Below, one piece after another: positions 35,945 through 45,072 of a DNA stretch of 64,000 nt. The stretch comes from Paracoccus marinaquae (lineage in GTDB: Bacteria; Pseudomonadota; Alphaproteobacteria; Rhodobacterales; Rhodobacteraceae). The stretch lies in contig NZ_JAHKNG010000003.1 of NCBI RefSeq assembly GCF_018860165.1, forward strand, positions 1-64,000. The letters run 5' to 3'. Numbering within the stretch: the stretch's first letter is position 1; each line of letters opens with the position of its first letter. Made by a program: the position numbers and the translations under genes. Under the pieces are notes generated by a model that saw only the letters and a list, made by a program, of their open reading frames with translations, did no database searches and was not told where the DNA came from.

Positions 35945-37993
35945 TTACCGTCCCAGAATGAAGGCGCGCGGGTTACGTTCGATCATCCGCGCCAGCGAGC
36001 CGAAGGAGGCGGTCGCCCGGCGCATCTCGCGCAGCACATTGATGGCTTCGTCATTGAAGGCCGAGCGCGAGCCATAGGCGGCAAGGACCGCATCGGCGCG
36101 GGTCGCAGTCGCCTGCAGCCGCTGGAGCAGATCGGGCAGTTGCTGCACGGATCTGGCGATCTCGTCGGCGGCGACGCTGGCCGAATCCAGCGCCCGGTTC
36201 AGACTGCCCGCGGCATTGCCGTCGCGCAGATCGTTCAACAGGCCCGAGGCCGCCTTCAGCGTCTCGGACAGGTTGCGCGGCAGTTGTTCGGCATCCTCGC
36301 TGCCCAGCATGGCGCGCAGATCGGCCAGAATCCCCTCGGCCTGCGTGCCGATGGCGGCAAAATCGACCTGCTCGACCGAGGCCGAGGTGGTCTCCAGCGC
36401 CTCGAAGATGCCCGGCAGCCGGTCCGCGACCTCGTTCAGCTTGCCGGCCAGTTCGCTGGCCGATGCCAGCGCCGTCCCGGCGTTGCCGGCCGCATCCGCC
36501 TCGCGGAATTTCTGCATCAACTGGCTCAGGTCGGCCATGGCGGTCCGTGCCTCGTCGATGGTGCCGCGCAGGCTTTCGGGGATGGCCCGGGTTTCCTGCG
36601 AACTGGTCAGCGCGGTGATGCTGTTCATCATGTCGGTGGCGGATTGCAGCGCCTCTTCGATGGGCAGGTTGCCGATCCGGTCAAGAAAGCTCTCGGCGGT
36701 CTGGCTGACATCCGAAAGATCGCCATCGATCGCCGGAATGATCGGATAGGGGGTGGCGGCTAGGTCGATCTGCGCCTCGGGGGCATCGTCGATGCTGACC
36801 AGCTCGACGATCAGCGAACTGCCAAGAAAGCCCGCGCTGGCAACGCGCGCGCGCAATCCGCTGTTCACCGCCTCGACCAGAAATGCCAATGCCTGTTCGG
36901 GCGTGGCATCGGACGCAAGGCCCAGCCGGGTCGGCGACAGCGCGATCGTCACCTCCTGCAGGATCTCCGAGCTTTCGTTGTCCTCGTCAAGCCAGACGGC
37001 CAGATCGGTCACCTTGCCGACGCTGAGGCCCTGAAACTGGACATCGGCGCCCTTTTCCAGACCACGCACGCTGTCGGCGACCAGCATGGTCAGGCGCAAC
37101 TGTCCGGCCTGATCGCTGGTGAACAGGCTGTTGCGGGCGGTATCCTCGTTCGGCTGGACGGCAAAGACCTGCCCGCGCTCGATCGGCCTGCCGCCGCTGA
37201 CCAGCGTGTCGAACGCCACCCCGCCCTGCAGCAGCGAGGCCAGCGAGTTCACGTTGAACGAAACGCCGCGCGCGCCCAAGGACAGCGAAAAGCCCGAAAT
37301 GTCCCAGAAGACCGTGGCGCTGGTCAGGCGCTGGTCATGCGGCGCCTCGACAAAGGCATCGGCAACCACGGAATCGCCGCTTTCGGACAGCCGCAGATTC
37401 TCCATCCGGCCGACCTGGATGCCCCGGAACAGCACCGGGGCGCCTTCCTGCAACCCACCGCCCTTCTCGAAGGACAGCTGGAACCGGGTTCCCTTGGTAT
37501 CCTCGCTGACCAGCGGTGGACGGTCGAGGCCGACGAATTCGGTCTGCGGCGCGCCGATCTGGTCGTCCCAGAAGCCCTCGATGAACGAGCCGGTCAGTAC
37601 CGTGTCCAGCCGGGTCACACCCTGCGCCGAGACCTGCGGCCGCACGATCCAGAAGGCGGCCTGATCGTCGATATACTGGGCCACGCTCTGATCGACGCGG
37701 ACCTCGACCACGACCCTCGACAGATCCGAGGTGAAGCGCGCCGATTCCGCCTGTCCGACGGTGATGTCGCGAAAGCGCAGCTTGGTCTCGCCCGGGGTGA
37801 TCCCGGTCGCGTCGGCGAATTCGATCTCGATCAGCTTGCCGCGCCCGGAATAGGTGTTCCACGCGATCGCCAGCGTCACCACCAGGGCAACGATGGGAAC
37901 CAGCCAGATCAGGCTTATCCCGGCCAGAGCGGCGCGGGCGGCCGTCTTGCGCGCGGGGCTTGCCGGTTTCAGCGGCGGCGGCGTCTCGGTCAT
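35945..37993 (-). CDS. pqiB: PqiB-type MCE-domain protein
   Basis: 682 aa. One N-terminal membrane helix (GISLIWLVPIVALVVTLAIAWN) is followed by three MCE domains (about 46-140, 160-235 and 285-390; compare GTRFQLSFEKGGGLQEGAPVLFRGIQVG with ADSVRGLEKGADVQFQGLSVGKV). A long alpha-helical C-terminal half fits the PqiB needle. It forms a periplasm-spanning channel for lipids between membranes. The start at 37993 leaves a 22-base gap from pqiA2, with no strong ribosome-binding site. Confidence 0.92.
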   Translation of the reverse strand: MTETPPPLKPASPARKTAARAALAGISLIWLVPIVALVVTLAIAWNTYSGRGKLIEIEFADATGITPGETKLRFRDITVGQAESARFTSDLSRVVVEVRVDQSVAQYIDDQAAFWIVRPQVSAQGVTRLDTVLTGSFIEGFWDDQIGAPQTEFVGLDRPPLVSEDTKGTRFQLSFEKGGGLQEGAPVLFRGIQVGRMENLRLSESGDSVVADAFVEAPHDQRLTSATVFWDISGFSLSLGARGVSFNVNSLASLLQGGVAFDTLVSGGRPIERGQVFAVQPNEDTARNSLFTSDQAGQLRLTMLVADSVRGLEKGADVQFQGLSVGKVTDLAVWLDEDNESSEILQEVTIALSPTRLGLASDATPEQALAFLVEAVNSGLRARVASAGFLGSSLIVELVSIDDAPEAQIDLAATPYPIIPAIDGDLSDVSQTAESFLDRIGNLPIEEALQSATDMMNSITALTSSQETRAIPESLRGTIDEARTAMADLSQLMQKFREADAAGNAGTALASASELAGKLNEVADRLPGIFEALETTSASVEQVDFAAIGTQAEGILADLRAMLGSEDAEQLPRNLSETLKAASGLLNDLRDGNAAGSLNRALDSASVAADEIARSVQQLPDLLQRLQATATRADAVLAAYGSRSAFNDEAINVLREMRRATASFGSLARMIERNPRAFILGR

Positions 37994-38015
37994 TGTTCGT
38001 CTGTTACCCTGCTCG

Positions 38016-38672
38016 TCAGTCCTCGGTCCGGCTTCGCAGCGGCAAGCCACGCCAGATCAGCCTCGGATCGAAACTTTGCGCAGAAAGCATGGTGAAGGCA
38101 ACCGAGATCGCGAAAGCCGCCGCCGCCGGGCCGGGATGGATCGAGACGACGAAGCCCAGTTGCACCAGTGCCGACAGGATCGCCACCACGAACACGTCGA
38201 TCATCGACCAGCGACCGATGAATTCGACCACCTCGTAGATCTTCAGCCGCGTATGCGCCTGCTCGACGGTGGCGGGCCTGCCGGCGACGATGGCCAGCCA
38301 GGCGATCGAGATGAACTTGGCGACGGGAACGACCACCGAGGCGAAGAACACCACGGCGGCGATGTCGTAGCTGCCGTAATGGATCAGTTCCAGCACACCA
38401 CCGACAATCGTCGATTCGCTGCTGCCCTTCAGCCCGCCGAAGGCCTGGGTCCGCATCATCGGCATGAGGTTCGCGGGAATATAGGCGATCAGGCCGGCAA
38501 GCCACCACGCCCAGACCGCCTGCAATCCGCTGCGGTCGGGCTGCACCAGCCGCGAGCCGCAGCGGGCGCATTGCCTTTGCCCCTTCGGCCAGACGCGGCC
38601 GCAGCGACGACAGCCCATCAGGCCGGCACGATGCGCGGTCAGGACGGGGCCGCCATGGGAATGCTCGCTCAT
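38016..38672 (-). CDS. pqiA: PqiA-like membrane protein (second of two)
   Basis: 218 aa. Two N-terminal CxxC pairs (CRRCGRVWPKGQRQCARCG) form a rubredoxin-like zinc site, then four membrane segments starting near LQAVWAWWLAGLIAYIPANLMP, with the family's LELIHYGSYDIAAVVFFASVVVPVAKF. It corresponds to the second half of E. coli PqiA. ATG at 38672 overlaps the first pqiA stop by four bases (ATGA). Confidence 0.88.
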   Translation of the reverse strand: MSEHSHGGPVLTAHRAGLMGCRRCGRVWPKGQRQCARCGSRLVQPDRSGLQAVWAWWLAGLIAYIPANLMPMMRTQAFGGLKGSSESTIVGGVLELIHYGSYDIAAVVFFASVVVPVAKFISIAWLAIVAGRPATVEQAHTRLKIYEVVEFIGRWSMIDVFVVAILSALVQLGFVVSIHPGPAAAAFAISVAFTMLSAQSFDPRLIWRGLPLRSRTED

Positions 38673-39349
38673 GCCTCGGGCGCCCCGATCATGCGGTGCG
38701 TATCCGTCGGCAGGCCGGCATCCTCCATCGCATCCCAGATCGTCGTGTGGCACATGAAGCTGCGCGAGGCGAGGTTGACCAGGATCAGCGCCCCGAAGGC
38801 CCAGAAGGCCGGCCCCAGATGCACCGTCACCATGCCCACGATCTTGACCAGCGCGACCGATGTGCCGATCAGGAAAATCTCGGCCATCGACCACGGTCCC
38901 AGGATTTCGTACCAGCGAAAGGCCGCCGGGGCATGGCGATGGGGCGGGCGGCCCTTGACCAGCGGGACCAGCGTATAGACCAGCAGAAAGGCCCGCAGCA
39001 CCGGCAGGCCGACGATCACCAGCAGCACCGCCACCACCAGCGGCAGCAGCATGCCCTCGGCGAAGGCCAGCGCGACGCCGAACAGCGAGGTCTGGTTGCC
39101 AAAGCTCAGCCGCGAGATTTCGAGGAACGGAAAGAAGACCGCGCCCATCAGCAGCACGACCGAGGTGAAGCTGAGCGCGATCAGCTGGGTGAAGGCACCG
39201 CCGCGCGGCTTGGCCAGAACCGAGCCGCAGCGGACGCAGCTTGCGGTTTCGCCGCCCTTCAGATCCTCCTCGACATGCAACGCATCACAACGAGGGCAGG
39301 CGATCAGGCCCTTGCCGGTCTCAATGTCATGGATTGGCTGATGCTGCAT
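38669..39349 (-). CDS. pqiA: PqiA-like membrane protein (first of two)
   Basis: 226 aa, first gene of the leftward pqiA-pqiA-pqiB-pqiC operon. The N-terminus has CPRC and CVRCGS pairs for zinc, followed by four membrane segments (LIALSFTSVVLLMGAVFFPFLEIS onward) and the family stretch WSMAEIFLIGTSVALVKI. Together with the next gene it equals one full E. coli PqiA; here the halves are separate genes joined by a 4-base overlap. The system moves lipids across the envelope. Confidence 0.87.
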   Translation of the reverse strand: MQHQPIHDIETGKGLIACPRCDALHVEEDLKGGETASCVRCGSVLAKPRGGAFTQLIALSFTSVVLLMGAVFFPFLEISRLSFGNQTSLFGVALAFAEGMLLPLVVAVLLVIVGLPVLRAFLLVYTLVPLVKGRPPHRHAPAAFRWYEILGPWSMAEIFLIGTSVALVKIVGMVTVHLGPAFWAFGALILVNLASRSFMCHTTIWDAMEDAGLPTDTHRMIGAPEA

Positions 39350-39391
39350 GGCGTCAAGATAAGCCGCAGGGGCGGCGGCGCAAGCACCATC

Positions 39392-41182
39392 TCAGTCGCT
39401 GGCACCACCGCGCGCGGCCGAGGTCAGCACGACATTGCGCGCCGCAGCATCGGCCATCAGGCTGGCGGGCTGGATGCGGAACCGCAGCCGCAGAACGAAG
39501 GCGCCGTCCTCGATCCCGCTGTCGGCCCGGCCCTCCAGCTGGGTCGAGAAGGCCTCGGTCAACTGACCGCCAAGGCCCGTGCCCTCGTGATGGGGGGCCG
39601 TGTCTCCGACAGAATTGGCGATCTCGAGCGCACCCTGACCGGGCGCGGGCGAGGTCAGCGAGACGCGCACCCAGGGCCGGCTGCCGGATGGGGCGCCCGC
39701 ATATTTCAGCGCATTGGTAAAGGCTTCGGTCGCCAGCAGTGACAGCGGCACCGCCTGATCGGGCAGCAGGATCATCGGCTCGATCTGCGTCTCGACCCGA
39801 AGATCGCTGCTCGGACCGACCGAGGCGTTCACCATCTGGTTGATGATATCGCCGATCAGCCGGTCGGCCTCGACCGCGTCCAGATGCTCGGCCTGATAGA
39901 GATTGCGATAGATCGTCGCCAGCGCCGCGACCCGGTCCTGGACCGAGCGCAGCACCCGCCTGGCATCGGGATCGTCGATCATCCGCACCTGCATGTTGAT
40001 GATCGAGGCGATCAGCTGAAGATTGTTCTTCACCCGGTGATGGACCTCCTTCAGCAGCACCGTCTTTTCGTTCACCGCCGCTTCCATCGCCTCCTCGTCG
40101 CGGATCAGGATCCGGGCCATGTTGTGGAAGGTCTGGCTGACATCGAGGATCTCGGTCGGCGCATCGGTCAGCACCGGCGGCGGCTCGCTGCGGTTGCCGA
40201 TGGCGAAACGGCGCATCTGCCCACGCAGAACCGTGATATGGCGCAGGACCAGCCGGAACACCGCGAAATAGGCCACGGCCAGCGATACCAGCCAAAGTGC
40301 TGCGGGAAACAGCACCGCCCCGAACCGCGACAGTTGCAGCAGGTTGACGCCGGCGATCTGCGGGCTCCAGCTGCCCAGCGCATAGACCAGCCCCGGCACC
40401 ACCGGGACGACGGTAAAGACCCGCATCTCGCCGCTGTTCGCACGCGCCCGGAAGGTGGTCTCGTTGCGCGACAGCAGGCTGAGCAGCGTGGTTCCGGCCG
40501 GCAGGATATCCGGGGCGGCATCCTCGTCGGTGCTGTCCGTGGTCAGGATCTCGCCGCGATTGTTGAAGGTGACGATGCGGGCGCCTTCGGTGCCGAACTG
40601 GACGGCATGGGTCGAGCGCAGCAACTCGCGGGTCAGCGAGACGGCGACATAGCCCAGCAATTCGCGGTCGCGGTAAAGCGGCAGCATGACCTGAACGACC
40701 GGCCTCGTGCCGACCACGCCGCGATCCAGCCGAGTAAACAGCATCGCCGGATTGGCGATGAAGTCCCGATAGGCGGGCGTATGCCGCATGTCGGTGCCCC
40801 GGCCCTCATCCGCACCGGACGAGCACTGGCTGAGACCATCCATGGGCACGAAGCCGGCATGGGTATAGGTGGCGCTGCGTTCGATGAAATTGCGCATCAG
40901 ATCGGCGCAGACCCTGGGCCGGTCGAGCGTTTCCAGCACCGTCGGCCCCAGCGCGTCGGCGGATCCCAGCGCGCTCAGCAGCAGGGCGCGTTCGCCGGCG
41001 GCAGCCGAGGCGGTGCGGCCCAGCAGGGCGATCTCGGCGCTGCGCTCGGCCTCGCGCGACAGATGCAGGTTCTGAACCAGCGAGATCAGCCCGATCGGCA
41101 GGATCGCGACCGACAGCAACGCACCCAGGCGAAAGCCCAGGCGCCGGGTGAAATCCAGCCTGTCGCGCAGCCGCCGAAGCAC
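39392..41182 (-). CDS. Sensor histidine kinase of the HisKA_2 type (general stress response)
   Basis: 596 aa. Two membrane helices (~18-36 and ~286-310) enclose a ~250-residue periplasmic sensor domain. A HAMP-like region and HisKA_2 dimerisation box follow (LLKEVHHRVKNNLQLIASI, phospho-His at 381), then ATPase motifs (ATEAFTNALKYA; GTGLGGQL). In alphaproteobacteria such kinases (PhyK type) phosphorylate PhyR, and this gene lies 12 bases after ecfG in the nepR-ecfG unit. The signal sensed is unknown. Phosphatase function is also possible. Confidence 0.88.
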   Translation of the reverse strand: MLRRLRDRLDFTRRLGFRLGALLSVAILPIGLISLVQNLHLSREAERSAEIALLGRTASAAAGERALLLSALGSADALGPTVLETLDRPRVCADLMRNFIERSATYTHAGFVPMDGLSQCSSGADEGRGTDMRHTPAYRDFIANPAMLFTRLDRGVVGTRPVVQVMLPLYRDRELLGYVAVSLTRELLRSTHAVQFGTEGARIVTFNNRGEILTTDSTDEDAAPDILPAGTTLLSLLSRNETTFRARANSGEMRVFTVVPVVPGLVYALGSWSPQIAGVNLLQLSRFGAVLFPAALWLVSLAVAYFAVFRLVLRHITVLRGQMRRFAIGNRSEPPPVLTDAPTEILDVSQTFHNMARILIRDEEAMEAAVNEKTVLLKEVHHRVKNNLQLIASIINMQVRMIDDPDARRVLRSVQDRVAALATIYRNLYQAEHLDAVEADRLIGDIINQMVNASVGPSSDLRVETQIEPMILLPDQAVPLSLLATEAFTNALKYAGAPSGSRPWVRVSLTSPAPGQGALEIANSVGDTAPHHEGTGLGGQLTEAFSTQLEGRADSGIEDGAFVLRLRFRIQPASLMADAAARNVVLTSAARGGASD

Positions 41183-41194
41183 GAAACCCGCCGC

Positions 41195-41761
41195 CTAGCG
41201 CGCGATCGTATGCGGCGAGGCCATGACCGCCAATGTCGCGCTGTCGGTCATGTCCAACTCGTCCGCGCTTTCCAGTTGCAGCAACTCGGCCAGCCGGCGC
41301 CGGCCGCGATTGGCGCGCGATTTCACGGTGCCGACGGCAACCCCGGTCATCTCGGCGGCTTCCTCGTAGGAAAAGCCCGAGGCGCCGACCAGGATCAGCG
41401 CCTCGCGCTGTTCATCCGGCAACTGCCGGAAGGCCACCCGGAAATCGCGCAGCGCCAGCCGGCCGTCATGTTCGGGCCGGGTGGCCTGACGCCCGGCATG
41501 GATGCCGTCGCTGTCGCTGACCTCGCGGCGGGTCTTGCGGCGGGCCGAATAGAAGGTGTTGCGCAGGATCGTGAACAGCCAGGCCCGCAGGTTCGTCCCG
41601 GGCTGGAACTTGTCCATGTTGGTCCAGGCCTTGACGATGGTGTCCTGAACCAGATCGTCGGCCGAGGCCCCCTCGCGGGTCAGCGACAGGGCAAAGGCGC
41701 GCAGCGCCGGCAGATGATCGACAAGCTGGTCACGCGGATCTGTCGTCGGGGTTCTGGTCAT
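41195..41761 (-). CDS. ecfG: General stress ECF sigma factor EcfG
   Basis: 188 aa ECF sigma. Region 2 reads LPALRAFALSLTREGASADDLVQDTIVKAWTNMDKFQPGTNLRAWLFTILRNTFYS, which is close to known EcfG/RpoE2/SigT proteins; region 4 reads LPDEQREALILVGASGFSYEEAAEMTGVAVGTVKSRANRGRRRL. NepR (next upstream) holds it inactive until PhyR-P takes NepR away. It lies 36 bases after the nepR stop. Confidence 0.92.
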   Translation of the reverse strand: MTRTPTTDPRDQLVDHLPALRAFALSLTREGASADDLVQDTIVKAWTNMDKFQPGTNLRAWLFTILRNTFYSARRKTRREVSDSDGIHAGRQATRPEHDGRLALRDFRVAFRQLPDEQREALILVGASGFSYEEAAEMTGVAVGTVKSRANRGRRRLAELLQLESADELDMTDSATLAVMASPHTIAR

Positions 41762-41797
41762 GAAGCTAGCCTAGCGCCTTCCGGCAAGGGTTTTGTG

Positions 41798-41944
41798 TCA
41801 TTCCTTCTCGCGCAGTTGTTTCAGCAGTTCGAGAAAGCGCTCGGGAATCTGCTCGGTGACATCCTGTTCATACACCCGCCGCAGATTCTCATCGATCTGC
41901 CTTTCCACCGCATTCCGGCGGCTGTCATCCTGCTTCGAAATCAT
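41798..41944 (-). CDS. nepR: Anti-sigma factor NepR
   Basis: 48 aa. The core (QIDENLRRVYEQDVTEQIPERFLELLKQL) is the diagnostic NepR segment: two helices that wrap EcfG or PhyR. It is short for the family (usually about 60 aa), so the start may be upstream; the ATG at 41944 is the first in frame below the EcfG-type promoter. It lies opposite phyR, with promoters between them, as in other alphaproteobacteria. Confidence 0.88.
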   Translation of the reverse strand: MISKQDDSRRNAVERQIDENLRRVYEQDVTEQIPERFLELLKQLREKE

Positions 41945-41983
41945 CTTCCCGCCAATCCCGACCGAACCTCGCGCCTGCCATGC

Positions 41984-42009
41984 AACCTTTCCGGCCGAAG
42001 GAAAGTTCC
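41984..42009 (-). promoter_or_regulatory. EcfG-type promoter of nepR-ecfG
   Basis: Read leftward: GGAAC (42009-42005), 17 bases, GGTT (41987-41984). This differs from the consensus CGTT by one base. It lies ~40 bases above the nepR ATG and would make the operon self-activating. Confidence 0.6.
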
Positions 42010-42039
42010 CCTGTGACTGGGAAAACCGAGGAACCGACA

Positions 42040-42840
42040 ATGGCATCTGCCGACCTGTCCGAATCGATCGGGCGCGAACTTCCCTATCTGCGCCGCTATG
42101 CCCGGGCGCTGACCGGAAGCCAGCGCGCCGGAGACAACTATGCCGCCGCGACGCTAGAGGCGATCCTCTGCGACCGTTCGGTGATGGAGGGGGCCGGGAA
42201 CGCCCGCATCGGGCTGTTCCGCGCCTTTCACGCGATCTGGCAGAGTTCCGGTCAGCCGGTCGAGCCGGGCGAGGCCCCGCGCGAGCGGCGGGCACAGGAC
42301 CTTCTGCGGCGCCTGACCCCGAATTCGCGCGAGGCGCTGCTGCTGCACACGATCGAAGGGCTGCGCCATGACCAGATCGCCGAGGTCATGCAGATCGAAC
42401 CGGCCTCAGCCCGGGATCTGGTGCGGGTGGCGCTGGACGAGATGGGCCAGTCGCTGCGCGGCAGGATCCTGATCATCGAGGACGAGGTGATCATCGCCAT
42501 GGACCTAAAGGGGATCGTGCAGGCGATGGACCATCAGGTGACCGGGATCGCCCGGACCCATGCGCAGGCGCTGGACCTTGCCGGGCAGCAGCGGCCCGAT
42601 CTGATCCTGGCCGATATCCGGCTGGCCGATGGCTCGTCCGGGATCGACGCGGTGAACGAGTTGCTGTCCGATCTGGGCGATATTCCGGTGATCTTCATCA
42701 CCGCCTTCCCCGAACGCCTGCTGACCGGCGACCGGCCCGAGCCGGCCTTCCTGATCTCCAAGCCTTACGGCGAGGAACAGGTGCGTTCCGCCGTCAGCCA
42801 GGCAATGTTCTTCGCCTCGACCGAGGGCATGGAGGCCTGA
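42040..42840 (+). CDS. phyR: Response regulator/anti-anti-sigma factor PhyR
   Basis: 266 aa. An N-terminal sigma-like domain (residues ~8-135; IGRELPYLRRYARALTGSQRAGDNYA; LTPNSREALLLHTIEGLRHDQIAEVMQIEP) mimics an ECF sigma to bind NepR. The C-terminal receiver (LIIEDEVIIAMDL; phospho-acceptor Asp192 in LADIRLADG; Thr221 in FITAFPE; Lys241 in SKPYGEEQ) switches the domain open when phosphorylated. ATG at 42040 is preceded by GAGGAA. Divergent from nepR. Confidence 0.95.
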   Translation: MASADLSESIGRELPYLRRYARALTGSQRAGDNYAAATLEAILCDRSVMEGAGNARIGLFRAFHAIWQSSGQPVEPGEAPRERRAQDLLRRLTPNSREALLLHTIEGLRHDQIAEVMQIEPASARDLVRVALDEMGQSLRGRILIIEDEVIIAMDLKGIVQAMDHQVTGIARTHAQALDLAGQQRPDLILADIRLADGSSGIDAVNELLSDLGDIPVIFITAFPERLLTGDRPEPAFLISKPYGEEQVRSAVSQAMFFASTEGMEA

Positions 42841-42859
42841 GCGCCGAGGAACCCGCCCG

Positions 42860-43729
42860 TCATGCCCGGATCGCCTGCCGCGCCGCCCGCGCGGCGCGGA
42901 CCCGGCGGCGGCGGGCCAGTTCGACATTCATCAGCGCGCCCAGCATGACCGAGAAGCCGGCGAGATAGAACCACATCAGCAGCGCGACGACGGTGCCGAT
43001 CGAGCCATAGATGCGGTTATAGCTGTTGAAACTGCCCAGATAGGCGGAAAAGCCCACGGAAGCAGCGCCCCAGAGGACCGTGGCGAAGAACGCGCCCCAG
43101 GTGAAGATCGGGGTGCGCGGCGTCTTCACGTTGGGACCATAGCGATAGAGGATGCCGATCCCGAGGATCACCAGAACGAACATCGCGCCCCAGGGCAGGG
43201 CCGTGACCAGCCAGGCCCTGACCGGCGCGATGACCATGAGGTTCAGGACCAGCGGAACGATGACGATGGTGGCCAGCCCGGCCAGCGAGATGCCGACGAT
43301 GGCCAGTGTCAGCCCATAGGCCAGGATGAAGGCGAAGACCGTCGAATGCGAGCGCACCCCGTAAGCCGCGTTCAGCCCGCGCACCAGGGCGTTGACGCCG
43401 GCGCGGGCGGATATGGTCGCGACCATGAAGGACAGAAACGAGGTCCATCCGATCGAGGTGCGGCCCCCCGCCGTCAGCGATCGGATCTGGGAATCGACGA
43501 TCTCGGCCGCGCCCTCGGGCAGAAACTCGTTCGCCACATGCACATAGGCCATGATCGCATCGGGATCGAACCACAGGCTCCACAGGGCGATGATCGCGGC
43601 AAGGCCGGGAAAGACCGCAAACATGGCGTAGAAGGCCACGCCGGCGGCGATCAGGCCCATGTGTATCTTGTCCATCCGCTCGAAAATCGCGGCCCAGAAA
43701 CTCAGGAATTCGCGGAACAGTCCCAGCAT
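42860..43729 (-). CDS. YihY/BrkB-family membrane protein
   Basis: 289 aa with six hydrophobic segments, the family's usual number. Conserved features include GLIAAGVAFYAMFAVFPGLAAII, YGVRSHSTVFAFILAYGLTLAIVGI and, near the end, YGSIGTVVALLMWFYLAGFSVMLGALMNVELARRR. Once named ribonuclease BN, but the nuclease activity was later assigned to another protein; the real role is not settled. The start at 43729 removes an Arg-rich, non-conserved extension. Confidence 0.85.
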   Translation of the reverse strand: MLGLFREFLSFWAAIFERMDKIHMGLIAAGVAFYAMFAVFPGLAAIIALWSLWFDPDAIMAYVHVANEFLPEGAAEIVDSQIRSLTAGGRTSIGWTSFLSFMVATISARAGVNALVRGLNAAYGVRSHSTVFAFILAYGLTLAIVGISLAGLATIVIVPLVLNLMVIAPVRAWLVTALPWGAMFVLVILGIGILYRYGPNVKTPRTPIFTWGAFFATVLWGAASVGFSAYLGSFNSYNRIYGSIGTVVALLMWFYLAGFSVMLGALMNVELARRRRVRAARAARQAIRA

Positions 43730-43793
43730 GCGCCCCCGTTCACCTTCGCCCGCAGCATGTGCCGCGCGCCGCCGGGGCGCAAGCCCGCTTACG

Positions 43794-44492
43794 TCACTGG
43801 CCGTAACGCGCCCAGATCGCCTCGGCGCCCAGCCTTGCCACGAATTCGGCATGGGCCTGCGCCTCGGCTTCGGTCAGGCGCGGCGGCAATGGTGCCGGGC
43901 GGGTCGCGCGTGGCCCGGCCTGACCGCCCGCGCCGCCGCCCGCCGAGCGGCCGGGCTGATCAAGAACCAGATCGGGCTGGCGGCCGCCGATCAGTTCCAG
44001 ATAGACCTCGGCCAGAAGCTCGGAATCGAGCAGGGCGCCGTGCAGTTCGCGGCCGGAATTGTCGACGCCAAAGCGGCGGCAGAGCGCATCCAGCGATACC
44101 GGCGCGCCGGGAAACTTGCCGCGCGCCAGCGCCAGCGTGTCCAGCGCGCGCGACCAGGGCAGATGCGGGCGTCCGGTCCGTTTCAGTTCGGCATTCAGGA
44201 ACTTCATGTCGAAGCTGGCATTATGGATCACCAGCCGTGCGTCATCCGCGATGAAATCCATGAATTGCTGCACGATTTCGGCGAATTTCGGCTTGTCGCG
44301 CAGGAAGTCATCGCCAAGGCCATGCACCTCGAACGCCTCCTGCGGCATCGGCCGTTCGGGGTTGATATAGACATGGAAGGTCCGCCCCGTCGGCAGATGA
44401 TTGACCAGTTCCAACGCGCCGATCTCGACGATGCGGTCGTCCTTCTCGGCGTCAAAGCCGGTGGTTTCGGTGTCCAGAACGATCTCACGCAT
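43794..44492 (-). CDS. dnaQ: DNA polymerase III epsilon subunit
   Basis: 3'-5' proofreading exonuclease, 232 aa. All DEDDh motifs are there: [10 protein letters not shown] (Exo I), [16 protein letters not shown] (Exo II), and [18 protein letters not shown] (Exo III with its His and Asp). The C-terminal 50 residues are a Gly/Pro-rich linker and a helix that would bind the alpha subunit. The ATG at 44492 overlaps coaE by 8 bases. Part of the leftward aroE-coaE-dnaQ block by the origin. Confidence 0.94.
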   Translation of the reverse strand: MREIVLDTETTGFDAEKDDRIVEIGALELVNHLPTGRTFHVYINPERPMPQEAFEVHGLGDDFLRDKPKFAEIVQQFMDFIADDARLVIHNASFDMKFLNAELKRTGRPHLPWSRALDTLALARGKFPGAPVSLDALCRRFGVDNSGRELHGALLDSELLAEVYLELIGGRQPDLVLDQPGRSAGGGAGGQAGPRATRPAPLPPRLTEAEAQAHAEFVARLGAEAIWARYGQ

Positions 44493-45072
44493 CTTCGGCA
44501 ATCTCCCTGACGATCCCCTCGACGGCCTGCCGCGCGCCTTCCAGCGTGTCGGTCGGAATGATCCAGTCGGCGCGGGCGCGCTTTTCGGCATCGGGCATCT
44601 GCCGCGACAGGATCATCTGCAGGGTCTCTTCGGTCATGCCCGGCCGGGCCATGACGCGGGCGCGCTGCGTTGCCGCATCGGTCGAGACGACCGCCACCCC
44701 GTCCAGATGCCGTTCACCGCCGCCCTCGAACAGCAGCGGGATATCCAGCACGACCAGCGGCCGTTGCCGGTGCCGCCGGATGAAATCCACCCGATCAGCA
44801 GCCACCAGCGGATGCACGATGGCTTCCAGCCGGCCCAGGGCGGCCGGATCGGCGGCAAGGGCGGTCTTCAGGGCAGCGCGATCGATGGCGCCGTCCTGCA
44901 AGGCCCCGGGGAAGGCGTGCGCGACCGGATCGACCGCCGCACCGCCCGCGGCATAGAGACGATGCACCGCCTCGTCGGCATCCCAGACCGGATGACCCAG
45001 ATCGCGGAACATCTGCGAGGTGGTCGATTTTCCCATGCCGATGCTTCCGGTCAGGCCAAGAAGATAGCTCAT
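44485..45072 (-). CDS. coaE: Dephospho-CoA kinase
   Basis: Last step of coenzyme A synthesis, ATP-dependent 3'-phosphorylation of dephospho-CoA. 195 aa, normal size. The P-loop is [22 protein letters not shown] is the CoA-domain motif, and [10 protein letters not shown] is the catalytic-lid sequence. It overlaps aroE by 4 bases and dnaQ by 8, so the three are one transcription unit. Confidence 0.94.
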   Translation of the reverse strand: MSYLLGLTGSIGMGKSTTSQMFRDLGHPVWDADEAVHRLYAAGGAAVDPVAHAFPGALQDGAIDRAALKTALAADPAALGRLEAIVHPLVAADRVDFIRRHRQRPLVVLDIPLLFEGGGERHLDGVAVVSTDAATQRARVMARPGMTEETLQMILSRQMPDAEKRARADWIIPTDTLEGARQAVEGIVREIAEDA

